A stretch of 27,502 bases of DNA from JBKEAR01 sp047972425. GTDB taxonomy: Bacteria; Pseudomonadota; Alphaproteobacteria; JBKEAR01. Location: assembly GCA_047972425.1 (NCBI GenBank), contig JBKEAR010000045.1:1-27502 (forward strand), given 5' to 3'. Shown piece after piece: positions 7,386 to 15,624 of this stretch (its first letter is position 1; every line of letters starts with the position of its first letter). Both the position numbers and the translations under genes were made by a program. Under the pieces are notes generated by a model. It ran no database searches. It saw only the letters and a program-made list of their open reading frames with translations, and was not told the origin of the DNA.

Positions 7386-9959
7386 ATGAAATGTAAAATT
7401 TGGGCTGTTCTCCTTATTTTGGTTAATATAATCGCTGTTTCTGCCACCCCCGAAACTGTTGGCGAGGCATTATCCTCCATTAATATTTCGGCAGAAACAC
7501 CAAAAAATGCCGATACTGCAACATCGGATACGGCAACAGCGGCAACAGCGACAACAGATACAGCTACGGTTACAACTCCACCTGTAACCGATACGGCAAA
7601 TCCGGGCGGTAATAGTGAAAACCCTGCAGTTACAACAACGGCAACCAATAATATTGATACAACAAGCTCACAAACGACCACAGCAACGGATACGGCAGCC
7701 GCGGATACAGCAACGGCAGCATCTGCAACCCCACAAATTAGCGAGCCGGATTTAACAAATTTAATTAACTTGCTTGGCGATCAGGCACGGGTAACCGAAT
7801 TTAAAAATAATTTAGAGCTTATTCAAAAAGCCGAAGCCCCTGCCGAAGAAGAAAAAGCAACTCTTGATGCAAATACGGTAACTACAGGTATTATCGGTCA
7901 ATTGCGCAATGCCAATATGCAATTATATAAATCAATTATCTCGTTACCCGATGCAAAAATTCAGATTGCTCCCGTTCAACGTATTAAGGATGAAACTGCC
8001 GAAGGCGGTTACAGAAATGTACGCCAATGGAAAACGCTTCTCATTTATTTATTTGGTAGTTTTGCTGGTATTTGGTTGGGTTGGCTTATCCTTAACCGTA
8101 TATTTTCGGTTTTTCAGCATTATTTGCTCGATACCGCTAAAGCTCGTAAAATTTTACCCTTTTTAATTCGCTGTGTTATTCGGGTCGCTTTGGTATTTCT
8201 ACCCATTGTCATTCTCTTTTATTTAACCCGTTATATTATGAATCAGTTACTCGTTGATAATAAAGCATTACAACTCACCATTGCCGAGTTTACCCGCCCA
8301 TTAATTGGGTTGTTTTTGCTTGATGGCATTATCCGTTTGGCTATTGCACCATATCACCCGCGGTATCGCTTAATCTCTTGCCGAAATATTGTGGCCAAAT
8401 GGCTAATGAACCGTATTTACCGTGTGGGTTTTACTTTCTTTTTAGTTTTACTATCTTATGCTTTAATCGAAATTCCCCGGCCGCCATCAGCATCGATTAA
8501 CTATTTGATACAATGTGTAACTGGTATTATTTATATATTAAGCCTTATTTCCTTTACCCTCGCATTACGCCGGGTTGTATCGTTATATTACAGCGTTTAC
8601 CGAGAAAAATTTAAAAATAATCAGATGATCTGGCTTTATGATTGGATGGCTGATTTTTGGTATTTTCCGATTATTTTCTTTTTAACGGCCATTGGTTTTT
8701 ACTGGTTTTTAGATATCCGTAATCGCGAAATTTGGTTAATTTATAATACGGCAGGCCCATTTATCTATTTTATTTTATTATTAGCCGGCATTCATTTATC
8801 CGAATATCTATCCGATAAATTCATAAAACGTTTTGAAAGCAAAAGCGAGCAAAACCGTAAACATAAAAAACAGGCCGAAACAATGACATCCGTCATTAAA
8901 TCTATTGCCACTTTTAGTATTTTTGCCATGATTGTTATGTATATTTTTGTTGTTTTTGCAGGGCTTGGTTTCGATTCTCTTAACTGGATAAAAACGGAGC
9001 GCGGTTCTAAATTTATTAATGTTATGGTGAGTTTAATTGTTGTGGGCATTGTTTGGACACTCATTAAAGAAATTACCAATACATTTATGGACCGTTATCT
9101 TTCTACCACCAATGAAGAAGGTGAATATATTAACGATAATTCGCGTATGCGTACGGTATTGCCCTTGCTTAAAAATATCTTTTTAATTGCCGTATCCATC
9201 TTTTTTATCCTTATGGCTCTTTCGGTTATCGGGATTAATATTACACCCTTCTTAGCCGGTGCCGGTGTGATTGGTATCGCAATTGGTTTTGGTTCGCAAA
9301 AATTGGTATCGGACTTTATTACGGGCGTATTTATGCTCATTGAAGATACAATGCAGGTGGGCGATGTTGTTCAGGTCAACGGATTTTCGGGAACGATTGA
9401 ACATTTATCCATTCGTACGCTCCAATTGCGCGATGTTGAAGGCTCGGTGCATACAATACCTTTTAGTGCGATTGATAATGTAACCAACTTAACCAAAGAT
9501 TTTGCTTATGCTGTTATTACCGTGGGTGTGGGTTATCGGGAAAATGTAGACCATGTTATGGAGGTACTCGCCAAGATTGGTGAAGAGATGATACAAGAAG
9601 CCCCTTGGAGCTTTTATATCATGGAAGAGCTTGAGATTATGGGTGTGGATAGCTTAGCCGATAGCTCGGTGAATATTAAAGTGCGGTTTAAAGCACGGCC
9701 GGGCAAAAAATTTAGCCTTGTGCGTGAATTTAACCGCCGGGTGAAAAACCGTTTTGACGAACTGGATATTGAAATTCCGTTCCCCCATATGACCCTTTAT
9801 TTCGGTGTGGACAAACACGGCAAAGCCCCGCCGGCACATATTCGTTACCATGAAGAACCTTTGGAGGGAACGGCATATACGGAAGAACCGCCGAAAAAGG
9901 TAAAAACCAAATCGGTAATTATTGATAGCGATGTTATTGATGATGACGGTGAAACTTAA
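7386..9959 (+). CDS. Large MscS-family mechanosensitive channel
   Basis: This 857-residue inner-membrane protein should open under membrane tension to release solutes on osmotic downshock. It has a signal peptide (residues ~1-20, cleavage near AVSA), a Asp/Thr/Ala-rich linker (about 41-116), a soluble helical part (about 119-205), then about eleven hydrophobic segments between 217 and 640. The last, FLAGAGVIGIAIGFGSQKLV (622-641), is the Gly/Ala-rich pore helix TM3 of MscS, followed by the beta domain (VGDVVQVNGFSGTIEHLSIR) and the C-terminal alpha/beta domain. This large architecture resembles YbiO-type relatives more than the 286-residue MscS. The acidic tail ends DVIDDDGET. The ribosome-binding site is weak (TAGG). 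The partner gene arsC is divergent. Confidence 0.92.
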   Translation: MKCKIWAVLLILVNIIAVSATPETVGEALSSINISAETPKNADTATSDTATAATATTDTATVTTPPVTDTANPGGNSENPAVTTTATNNIDTTSSQTTTATDTAAADTATAASATPQISEPDLTNLINLLGDQARVTEFKNNLELIQKAEAPAEEEKATLDANTVTTGIIGQLRNANMQLYKSIISLPDAKIQIAPVQRIKDETAEGGYRNVRQWKTLLIYLFGSFAGIWLGWLILNRIFSVFQHYLLDTAKARKILPFLIRCVIRVALVFLPIVILFYLTRYIMNQLLVDNKALQLTIAEFTRPLIGLFLLDGIIRLAIAPYHPRYRLISCRNIVAKWLMNRIYRVGFTFFLVLLSYALIEIPRPPSASINYLIQCVTGIIYILSLISFTLALRRVVSLYYSVYREKFKNNQMIWLYDWMADFWYFPIIFFLTAIGFYWFLDIRNREIWLIYNTAGPFIYFILLLAGIHLSEYLSDKFIKRFESKSEQNRKHKKQAETMTSVIKSIATFSIFAMIVMYIFVVFAGLGFDSLNWIKTERGSKFINVMVSLIVVGIVWTLIKEITNTFMDRYLSTTNEEGEYINDNSRMRTVLPLLKNIFLIAVSIFFILMALSVIGINITPFLAGAGVIGIAIGFGSQKLVSDFITGVFMLIEDTMQVGDVVQVNGFSGTIEHLSIRTLQLRDVEGSVHTIPFSAIDNVTNLTKDFAYAVITVGVGYRENVDHVMEVLAKIGEEMIQEAPWSFYIMEELEIMGVDSLADSSVNIKVRFKARPGKKFSLVREFNRRVKNRFDELDIEIPFPHMTLYFGVDKHGKAPPAHIRYHEEPLEGTAYTEEPPKKVKTKSVIIDSDVIDDDGET
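7509..7731 (+). repeat. Low-complexity coding repeat (Asp/Thr/Ala codons)
   Basis: Residues ~41-116 of the channel are built from degenerate repeats of GAT-ACN-GCN and ACA/GCA codons, such as GATACGGCAACAGCGGCAAC. Copies are irregular rather than exact tandem units. The encoded segment is probably a disordered, Thr-rich periplasmic linker just after the signal peptide. An open frame on the opposite strand (7681-7325) is a by-product of this composition. Confidence 0.75.
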
Positions 9960-9968
9960 AAACCAAAT

Positions 9969-9994
9969 CATGCGCAGCCTAAAGGCGGCGTATG
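9969..9994. terminator. Candidate terminator between convergent channel gene and recX
   Basis: An imperfect 12-bp dyad (9969-9980 with 9983-9994) has one mismatch and one wobble. It overlaps the recX stop codon. On the minus strand TTTGGTTTTTAAG follows, which is a fair U-tract; on the plus strand the tract is poor. It most likely ends recX transcription. Confidence 0.4.
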
Positions 9995-10539
9995 ATTTCT
10001 TCGGCTTCATCATATTCCAACGCTAACATTCGATTGGCTAAATCGTAACCGAAACCCTGCCTTGCCAAAGCGGCAAGCTCTTTTTGTTTTTGTTTATAAT
10101 CGGCATTGACTATACGATAACAGCCGAATTTCCGTTTTTTAATATAACGCAATGCGGTCAATTCATCGGGGGAATATTCTTCATCAGCTTCCTGGCTTAA
10201 TAAATCTTCGATTAAAAATTCATCTAAGCCGTTGCGGCGTAAATCTTGCTTAATAAAGCTTGTGGCTTTACCGCGAGCATATAATTGGCGTATACGGCTT
10301 TGGCCATAGCGGGTATCAGAGAGTAAATTTTGCTCTAAAAGCTTAGCAATTACTGCATTTAATACCGTATTATATTCTGAAACCGCAACATCAGTCGGAT
10401 ATTTTTCCCTACGTTCTTTAAGCTTAAATTCTAGCTTGTTTTGGCTCACCTCAAAGCGTGCTAAATAGTTAAGGCTATAATTCCATAACCAATTATATAA
10501 ATCTTTATTAAATGTTGGCTTGTCATTTTCATTCATCAT
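9979..10539 (-). CDS. recX: Regulatory protein RecX
   Basis: RecX binds RecA filaments and limits their extension. At 186 residues this protein has the usual alphaproteobacterial form: an N-terminal ALNYLARFEVS-like helix (here SLNYLARFEVSQNKLEFKL), a central LLSDTRYGQSRIRQLYARGK, which is the most conserved RecX segment (xxDxxYAxxxxxxRxxxGxxxI), and C-terminal three-helix repeats ending in EIIRRL. recA is not nearby. Two tandem ATGs (10539 and 10536) could start it and no clear Shine-Dalgarno sequence helps decide. It is divergent from an ABC-2 permease across 49 bases, so both promoters must be packed into that short gap. Confidence 0.85.
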   Translation of the reverse strand: MMNENDKPTFNKDLYNWLWNYSLNYLARFEVSQNKLEFKLKERREKYPTDVAVSEYNTVLNAVIAKLLEQNLLSDTRYGQSRIRQLYARGKATSFIKQDLRRNGLDEFLIEDLLSQEADEEYSPDELTALRYIKKRKFGCYRIVNADYKQKQKELAALARQGFGYDLANRMLALEYDEAEEIIRRL

Positions 10540-10588
10540 GGTTACACTATGCGTAAATTCATAATAATTTGCAAATGTAAAAAAATAG

Positions 10589-11359
10589 ATGACAAATATT
10601 AATTGGATTGGCTTTAAAACCCTTTATATCCGCGAAGTTCGGCGGTTTTGGACAGTGGTTTCGCAAACAGTTGTTGCCCCTGTTATTACCACCTTGCTCT
10701 TTTTGGCGGTATTTATGTTGGCTATCGGCACCCACCGTGCCGATGTGAATGGCGTGCATTTTCCACAATTTTTGGCACCGGGTCTCATTATGATGACCAT
10801 GGTACAAAATGCTTTTGCCAACACCAGCTCATCACTCTTAATCGCTAAAATGCAAAAGAATATCGTAGATACCCTTATGGCACCCCTTTCGCCCATGGAG
10901 CTAAGTGTGGCTTATACATTAGGCGGTATGTCCCGCGGTTTACTGGTGGGTTTTGTGGTATTTGTGATTATGGCTTTAGTGGGCATCATTATGGTGCATA
11001 ATGTCGTTATCATCATTGCTTATGCCCTATTGGCTTGCGGCATGCTTTCCCTTTTAGGGATTGTCGGTGGGATTATTGCTTTAAAATTTGACCATTTAGG
11101 CGCGTTTACCAATTTTGTTATCACACCATTATCTTTTTTAAGCGGTACATTTTACTCGGTTAATGCCCTACCCCCCTTTGGTAAAGCTTTGGCCAAGGGT
11201 AATCCGTTCTTTTATATGATTGATGGCTTTCGTTACGGCTTTATTGGCGTGAGCGATGGCAATATTTTATTCGGATTCACTATCTTACTCATGAGCAATA
11301 TTGCATTATTTGCAATTGTGTATAATATGTTTCGACGTGGGTATCGTTTAAAATCATAA
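10589..11359 (+). CDS. ABC-2 type transporter permease
   Basis: This 256-residue inner-membrane protein has six predicted hydrophobic segments and an N-terminal amphipathic stretch (IGFKTLYIREVRRFWTVVSQ) typical of YadH/NodJ-like ABC-2 permeases. The region FLAPGLIMMTMVQNAFANTS and the late FVITPLSFLSGTFYSVNALP, followed by NPFFYMIDGFRYG, are characteristic of the family. It should pair with a separate ATP-binding protein to export a lipid-linked, polysaccharide or drug-like substrate. No ATPase gene is adjacent on either side, so the partner must be elsewhere. An intrinsic terminator at 11387-11417 separates it from argD. Confidence 0.88.
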   Translation: MTNINWIGFKTLYIREVRRFWTVVSQTVVAPVITTLLFLAVFMLAIGTHRADVNGVHFPQFLAPGLIMMTMVQNAFANTSSSLLIAKMQKNIVDTLMAPLSPMELSVAYTLGGMSRGLLVGFVVFVIMALVGIIMVHNVVIIIAYALLACGMLSLLGIVGGIIALKFDHLGAFTNFVITPLSFLSGTFYSVNALPPFGKALAKGNPFFYMIDGFRYGFIGVSDGNILFGFTILLMSNIALFAIVYNMFRRGYRLKS

Positions 11360-11369
11360 CCTTATTGTT

Positions 11370-11399
11370 TTAAGACAATGTCATGCGCCTTAAGACAAT
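11370..11399. repeat. Two direct repeats of TTAAGACAAT ahead of argD
   Basis: TTAAGACAAT occurs at 11370-11379 and again at 11390-11399, exactly 20 bases apart. The second copy contributes to the left arm and loop of the terminator. This could be a protein-binding site on one DNA face or simply a by-product of stacked hairpins. Confidence 0.5.
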
Positions 11400-11417
11400 A
11401 TTCTTAAGGCTTTTTTT
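11387..11417 (+). terminator. Intrinsic terminator after the ABC permease
   Basis: GCCTTAAG (11387-11394) pairs perfectly with CTTAAGGC (11403-11410) around an 8-base loop, and seven T follow. It lies 27 bases after the permease stop and 22 bases before argD, so it ends the permease transcript. A role as an attenuator for argD is possible but not shown. Confidence 0.85.
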
Positions 11418-11438
11418 ATTCTATTAAGGAGAAAACAA

Positions 11439-12614
11439 ATGAAAAACCATTTAATGACGAATTACGCTCCCTTTAACCTAGAGCCCCAATCGGGCAAAGG
11501 TGTTTGGTTAACGGCGCGTGATGGCCGACGTTATTTGGATTTAGGTGCGGGTGTGGCAGTAAACACATTTGGCCATTGTTATCCTCCGCTTGTAGCCGCT
11601 TTGCAAGAGCAAGCCGCAACCCTATGGCATATCTCTAACTGGTACGACCTCCCCTTGGCTAAAGAGCTTGCGCAAAAATTATGCGAAAATAGCTTTGCCG
11701 ATAGAGTCTTTTTTGCCAATAGCGGCTTAGAGGCCATGGAGGGCTGCTTAAAACTTGCCCGGCGTTACCATTATAAAAACGGCAACCCCAATAAATATCG
11801 GGTTATCACCTTTGAAGGCGCATTTCATGGGCGCTCCTTTGCAACTATTGCGGCAGGTAATCAAGCCAAGCATCTGGAGGGTTTTGGCCCTAAGATGGAA
11901 GGTTTTGACCAAGTGAAGCCCGGCGATATCGAGGCCACAAAAGCCGCAATAACCCCAGAAACTGCGGCCATTTTAATTGAGCCTGTACAAGGGGAAAGCG
12001 GCGCAAAGCCCCAAAGCAAAGCATTTTTACAAGCTTTAAGGCAATTATGCGATGATAACGGCCTTTTATTGATTTTTGATGAAGTTCAATGCGGTACCGG
12101 CCGAACAGGTACGTTATTTGCTTATGAGCAACTTGGTGTTACCCCCGATGTAATGGGCTTGGCCAAAGGGTTAGGCTCGGGCTTCCCAATTGGGGCGATT
12201 TTAGCATCGGAAAAAGTTGCCGCCGCCATGACACCCGGCACCCATGGCTCTACCTTTGGGGGTAATCCGCTTGCCACCAAAGTTGGCTTAACCACTTTAG
12301 ACCTATTACTTAAAGATGGTTTTTTAGATGAAGTTGCGCAAAAAGGACAAGACCTCCAAAATCGGCTAAAAGAAGTTACACAACAATTTCCTGATTATAT
12401 TAAAGAAATCAGAGGGTTAGGGTTGATGATTGGCATGGTTTGCAAAATTGACGCCATGAGATTAAATAGTAAATTGTTAGATGCCGGTTTATTGCTTATT
12501 CCGGCTGGTGATAACACATTACGTTGGTTACCACCCCTTAATGTTACTAAAGATGAATATGAGCAAGGCTTAGCTATTTTAACGCAAGTATTAAATGATT
12601 GGGAGGATGAATAA
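11439..12614 (+). CDS. argD: Acetylornithine aminotransferase
   Basis: This PLP enzyme transfers the amino group of glutamate to N-acetylglutamate semialdehyde in arginine biosynthesis and may also act in lysine synthesis. At 391 residues it is a standard class-III aminotransferase. Visible are NSGLEAMEGCLKLARRY (phosphate and substrate loop; NSGAEAxE in most relatives), FEGAFHGRSFATIA, the PLP-binding Asp in LLIFDEVQCGTGRTG (Asp214), the Schiff-base lysine Lys243 in GLAKGLGSGFP, and THGSTFGGNPLA. AAGGAG lies 8 bases before ATG 11439. Its stop overlaps the argF start by one base (TAATG), which implies translational coupling in an argD-argF-hslO operon. Confidence 0.95.
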   Translation: MKNHLMTNYAPFNLEPQSGKGVWLTARDGRRYLDLGAGVAVNTFGHCYPPLVAALQEQAATLWHISNWYDLPLAKELAQKLCENSFADRVFFANSGLEAMEGCLKLARRYHYKNGNPNKYRVITFEGAFHGRSFATIAAGNQAKHLEGFGPKMEGFDQVKPGDIEATKAAITPETAAILIEPVQGESGAKPQSKAFLQALRQLCDDNGLLLIFDEVQCGTGRTGTLFAYEQLGVTPDVMGLAKGLGSGFPIGAILASEKVAAAMTPGTHGSTFGGNPLATKVGLTTLDLLLKDGFLDEVAQKGQDLQNRLKEVTQQFPDYIKEIRGLGLMIGMVCKIDAMRLNSKLLDAGLLLIPAGDNTLRWLPPLNVTKDEYEQGLAILTQVLNDWEDE

Positions 12615-13543
12615 TGGTACAGCATTTTATCGATTTATGGGATTTCTCCCATGCAGAATTACAGGTAATTTTGGATTATGCCAAAGAGTTAAAAGCCGAG
12701 GTTAAAGCCGGTAAATGGTCGGATATCGGCAAAAACAAAAGCCTTTCGATGATTTTTGAGAAAAACTCTACCCGTACCCGTTATTCATTCGAGCTTGCCA
12801 TGAAGCAAATTGGCGGTGAGACCATCGTAACATCATCGCGCGATATGCAGTTAGGGCGTGGCGAAACCTTAGGCGATACCGCCCAAGTGCTTAGCCGTTT
12901 TGTCGATGCTATTATGATCCGCTCTGATAATCACGATAAAATCCATGAGCTCGCAAAATATAGCAATGTGCCACTGATTAATGGCTTAACCGATTTTAGC
13001 CACCCTTGCCAAATTATGGCCGATATTATGACATGGCAAGAGCATGCTGGTGATATTAAAGGCAAAAAACTCGCATGGTTTGGCGATGGCAATAATGTGC
13101 TCACAAGCTTTATTATGGCTGCAGCCATTTGGCAATTTGAGCTCGCTATTGCCACCCCAAAAAGCTATGAGGCCAATGCCGAAGTCATCAAATGGGCAAA
13201 AGATAAAGGTGCTAAAATAACCGAGACCAACGATATTAATATCGCAATTAAAGATGCCGATATGGTGGTAACCGATTGTTTTGTATCCATGGGCGATACC
13301 GATGCCGAAGCACGCATAAAAGCCATGATGCCCTATCAGGTAAATACTGCCCTTATGGCCAAAGCAAAGCCCAATGCCCTATTTATGCATTGCTTGCCTG
13401 CCCATCGTAATGAGGAAGTCACCGATGAAGTGATTGATAGCCAACAATCAATTGTATTCGATGAAGCTGAAAATCGCCTTCATGCCCAAAAAGCAATATT
13501 ATGTTATTGTTTAAAATTAGGAAGATTTAATGACAGAAATTAG
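12614..13543 (+). CDS. argF: Ornithine carbamoyltransferase
   Basis: This enzyme makes citrulline from ornithine and carbamoyl phosphate. The 309-residue sequence has the carbamoyl-phosphate motif STRTR (52-56), HPCQ (130-133) and the ornithine-binding HCLP (259-262), and DCFVSMGDTD takes the place of the family's TDxWVSMG loop. Together these separate it from aspartate carbamoyltransferase. The start overlaps the argD stop as TAATG, with GGGAGG positioned inside the end of argD. Its 3' end overlaps hslO by 14 bases. Both overlaps are consistent with one polycistronic message. Confidence 0.96.
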   Translation: MVQHFIDLWDFSHAELQVILDYAKELKAEVKAGKWSDIGKNKSLSMIFEKNSTRTRYSFELAMKQIGGETIVTSSRDMQLGRGETLGDTAQVLSRFVDAIMIRSDNHDKIHELAKYSNVPLINGLTDFSHPCQIMADIMTWQEHAGDIKGKKLAWFGDGNNVLTSFIMAAAIWQFELAIATPKSYEANAEVIKWAKDKGAKITETNDINIAIKDADMVVTDCFVSMGDTDAEARIKAMMPYQVNTALMAKAKPNALFMHCLPAHRNEEVTDEVIDSQQSIVFDEAENRLHAQKAILCYCLKLGRFNDRN

Positions 13544-14441
13544 CAATTTACAAAATCCTGTTTATACCGATGCATTATTAGAATTTATCATCGGTAACAA
13601 TGTTGCCCGTGGGCGCATTGTGCGCTTAAAGGATAGCTATAAACAGGCATTGGCAGCGCATCATTACCCGCACCGAATTAACGAGGTTTTGGGTCATGTG
13701 GCTACGCTTGGTGTTATGTTAACATCATCGGTAAAAGAAAAAGGTATTTTTACCCTGCAACTCCAACAACAGGCCGAGAACAGAAAGGTTCGTCTCATGA
13801 TAGCCGAGATGACAGCTGAAGATAGCTTTCGCCTCACGGCTCGCCTGAATGAAGATGTCATCATTGAAAATAGCGATACATTGCCCGAATTATTCGGTAA
13901 AAATGCCATTATGGCCTTTACAACCGATTATAATCAGGGGGAGCGCTATCAGGGTTTAGCAGCTCTTGATAAAGATAATTTGGCCGAGGCCGCAACGGAT
14001 TGGTTAAATAACTCGGACCAAGTGCAATCTATTGTATCGCTACGCGCTGCAATTGATAGCAATGAGCAAGGTGAAATTGCTTTTGGTTTAATTATCCAAC
14101 CCCTTGCCACCCAAGATTTATCGGTTGAAGAGCAACATAATCATCATGAAATTTGGGAAACCATTCGGGTATTTGCCGAAAGTTTAAAAGATGAAGAAGC
14201 GTTAGACGAAGATTTATCTTTGCAGGATGTTTTATTCCGCCTGTTCCAAGAACTCGGTGTTAAGATAACGATTGGAAACGAAGTTTCCTTTCATTGCCGA
14301 TGCTCGAAAGATAAATTTTTAAGCTCCATTAAAAATATGGATAATGAAACCATTAATGAGCTTGCCGATGATAATATCATTCATACCAAATGTGAATATT
14401 GTGGTACCAAGTATGATATTGCCTTGGCAGAAGCTTTGTAA
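13530..14441 (+). CDS. hslO: Redox-regulated holdase chaperone Hsp33
   Basis: Hsp33 is a cytosolic chaperone switched on by oxidation and heat, protecting unfolding proteins during oxidative stress. The 303-residue protein keeps all four zinc-binding cysteines of the redox switch: Cys256 and Cys258 (HCRCSK) and Cys288 and Cys291 (CEYCGTKYD). The N-terminal substrate-binding domain and the linker helix precede them. ATG 13530 lies within the end of argF, with AGGAAG upstream. Having hslO behind argD-argF is a familiar alphaproteobacterial arrangement. A strong terminator follows. Confidence 0.95.
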   Translation: MTEISNLQNPVYTDALLEFIIGNNVARGRIVRLKDSYKQALAAHHYPHRINEVLGHVATLGVMLTSSVKEKGIFTLQLQQQAENRKVRLMIAEMTAEDSFRLTARLNEDVIIENSDTLPELFGKNAIMAFTTDYNQGERYQGLAALDKDNLAEAATDWLNNSDQVQSIVSLRAAIDSNEQGEIAFGLIIQPLATQDLSVEEQHNHHEIWETIRVFAESLKDEEALDEDLSLQDVLFRLFQELGVKITIGNEVSFHCRCSKDKFLSSIKNMDNETINELADDNIIHTKCEYCGTKYDIALAEAL

Positions 14442-14463
14442 AAAATCTATTGCAAACATAAAA

Positions 14464-14494
14464 AAAACCACTCAAAATTTTGGGTGGTTTTTTA
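14464..14494. terminator. Terminator of the argD-argF-hslO operon
   Basis: CCACTCAAAA (14468-14477) pairs with TTTTGGGTGG (14478-14487), with one T-G wobble, flanked by A-runs on the left and a T-run on the right. The symmetry makes it bidirectional, serving hslO and the convergent AraC-family gene. Confidence 0.85.
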
Positions 14495-14516
14495 TTCAGT
14501 TAATCTTTAATTAGCT

Positions 14517-15446
14517 TTATATCTCGGCTATAATTATATTTTCTTGTTTTAAATGGTTAATATCCTTTTTAGGGGAAGAGCCAAATAAGTTAGAATATTC
14601 CCGGCTAAATTGCGAAGGACTTTGATACCCTACCTGATAGGATGCCGAGGCAGCATCTAAGCTTTTGTTCAGCATTAAATGCCGTGCCTCATGCAAACGT
14701 AACCATTTTTGATATTGCAACGGGCTCATTGAGGTTAAATTGCGAAAATACGCATATAAGCTCGATTGGCTCATACCCACAGAATCGGCTAAATTTTCCA
14801 TATTGAGCTGTTGATCATAACTATCGCGAATAAGCTGAACAGCACGTGTTATCTGATGGCTCGCACTGCCATGGGCAATCGCCTGCCATAATCGCGGTGC
14901 TTGCTCGCTCATTAATAATCGGTAATGAATTTCTTGGCTTAATAAGGGCGCAAGTATGGGGATAGATTCCGGCTCACTCAAAAGCCCTATTAATCGGCTA
15001 AGTGGCTCTAAAATTTCCATGGTTAACGGGCCGGTAGCCGAGCCCGCAACAACCGAATTTTGTTTGGGTTTGGTTAAATTACCTACGGACACAATATCGG
15101 CAATGATACGCGTATCCAACAAAAAAACAAAACCCAAACAAGGTTTTTCGGCACTGGCCTCTAATGTTTGGGTACTTGCGGGGAGGTCTAGCGAGTTAAT
15201 TAAAAAATTGTTGGCATCGTAAGTATACATATTATCGCCAACCACCAATTGCTTAGCCCCTTGGAGCGCAACCACAATACTTAAATCCACTTGGCAAGCG
15301 CAAGGAACCGAGGGTGTTTCCCTTCTAAAAAGATATAAATTCGGCACAATGGTTTCCGTATCCCCTATATCTTTGGTTTGATTGTCAATGATATTAATCA
15401 TCACATTAATCATATCATCTCGCTGCATATCGGCATTTAAAGCCAT
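14517..15446 (-). CDS. AraC-family transcriptional regulator (AraC_N type)
   Basis: This 309-residue regulator has an N-terminal AraC_N-like sensing domain (IVVALQGAKQLVVGDNMYTY, NSLDLPASTQ) and a C-terminal double helix-turn-helix (MENLADSVGMSQSSLYAYFR and the second motif AASASYQVGYQSPSQFSREY, ending FGSSPKKD). I place the start at ATG 15446. AAAGGAG ends directly against an earlier ATG at 15452, which leaves no spacing, whereas it sits 6 bases ahead of 15446. The gene is divergent from an exported alpha/beta hydrolase, a frequent arrangement for this regulator type, so it likely controls that gene. A pair of TTGGAG direct repeats 21 bases apart lies between them. Confidence 0.9.
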   Translation of the reverse strand: MALNADMQRDDMINVMINIIDNQTKDIGDTETIVPNLYLFRRETPSVPCACQVDLSIVVALQGAKQLVVGDNMYTYDANNFLINSLDLPASTQTLEASAEKPCLGFVFLLDTRIIADIVSVGNLTKPKQNSVVAGSATGPLTMEILEPLSRLIGLLSEPESIPILAPLLSQEIHYRLLMSEQAPRLWQAIAHGSASHQITRAVQLIRDSYDQQLNMENLADSVGMSQSSLYAYFRNLTSMSPLQYQKWLRLHEARHLMLNKSLDAASASYQVGYQSPSQFSREYSNLFGSSPKKDINHLKQENIIIAEI

Positions 15447-15515
15447 ATTCATCTCCTTTTATATATTTTTTCATTATAAATAAAATTTACAATTTGTCAT
15501 ATATTTTTATTTAAT

Positions 15516-15542
15516 TTGGAGAATTAGGCAATAATATTGGAG
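15516..15542. promoter_or_regulatory. Candidate AraC-type half-sites
   Basis: TTGGAG occurs at 15516-15521 and 15537-15542, in the same orientation and 21 bases apart, which is two helical turns. AraC-family activators commonly bind direct repeats with this spacing. The rest of the 178-base gap is AT-rich; AAAGGGA at about 15613 is the hydrolase ribosome-binding site. Confidence 0.35.
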
Positions 15543-15624
15543 GATGGTTATACCGCTTATATGAAAAAATCACTAAGATGAGATTATCGAAACAATAGAG
15601 TTTACACCTAGAAAGGGAACCTCA

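Noticed and set aside
7325..7681. 118-residue ORF opposite the start of the channel gene
   Set aside because: It is a Val/Ala-rich mirror of the repetitive coding region, has no family likeness and overlaps a firm gene. Its length is explained by the repeat composition.
7509..7731. CRISPR or minisatellite array
   Set aside because: Units are irregular, 3-9 bases, in frame and coding; there are no spacers.
9654..10013. Minus-strand ORF overlapping the end of the channel gene
   Set aside because: It is a shadow frame with arginine/phenylalanine-rich composition and conflicts with two well-supported genes.
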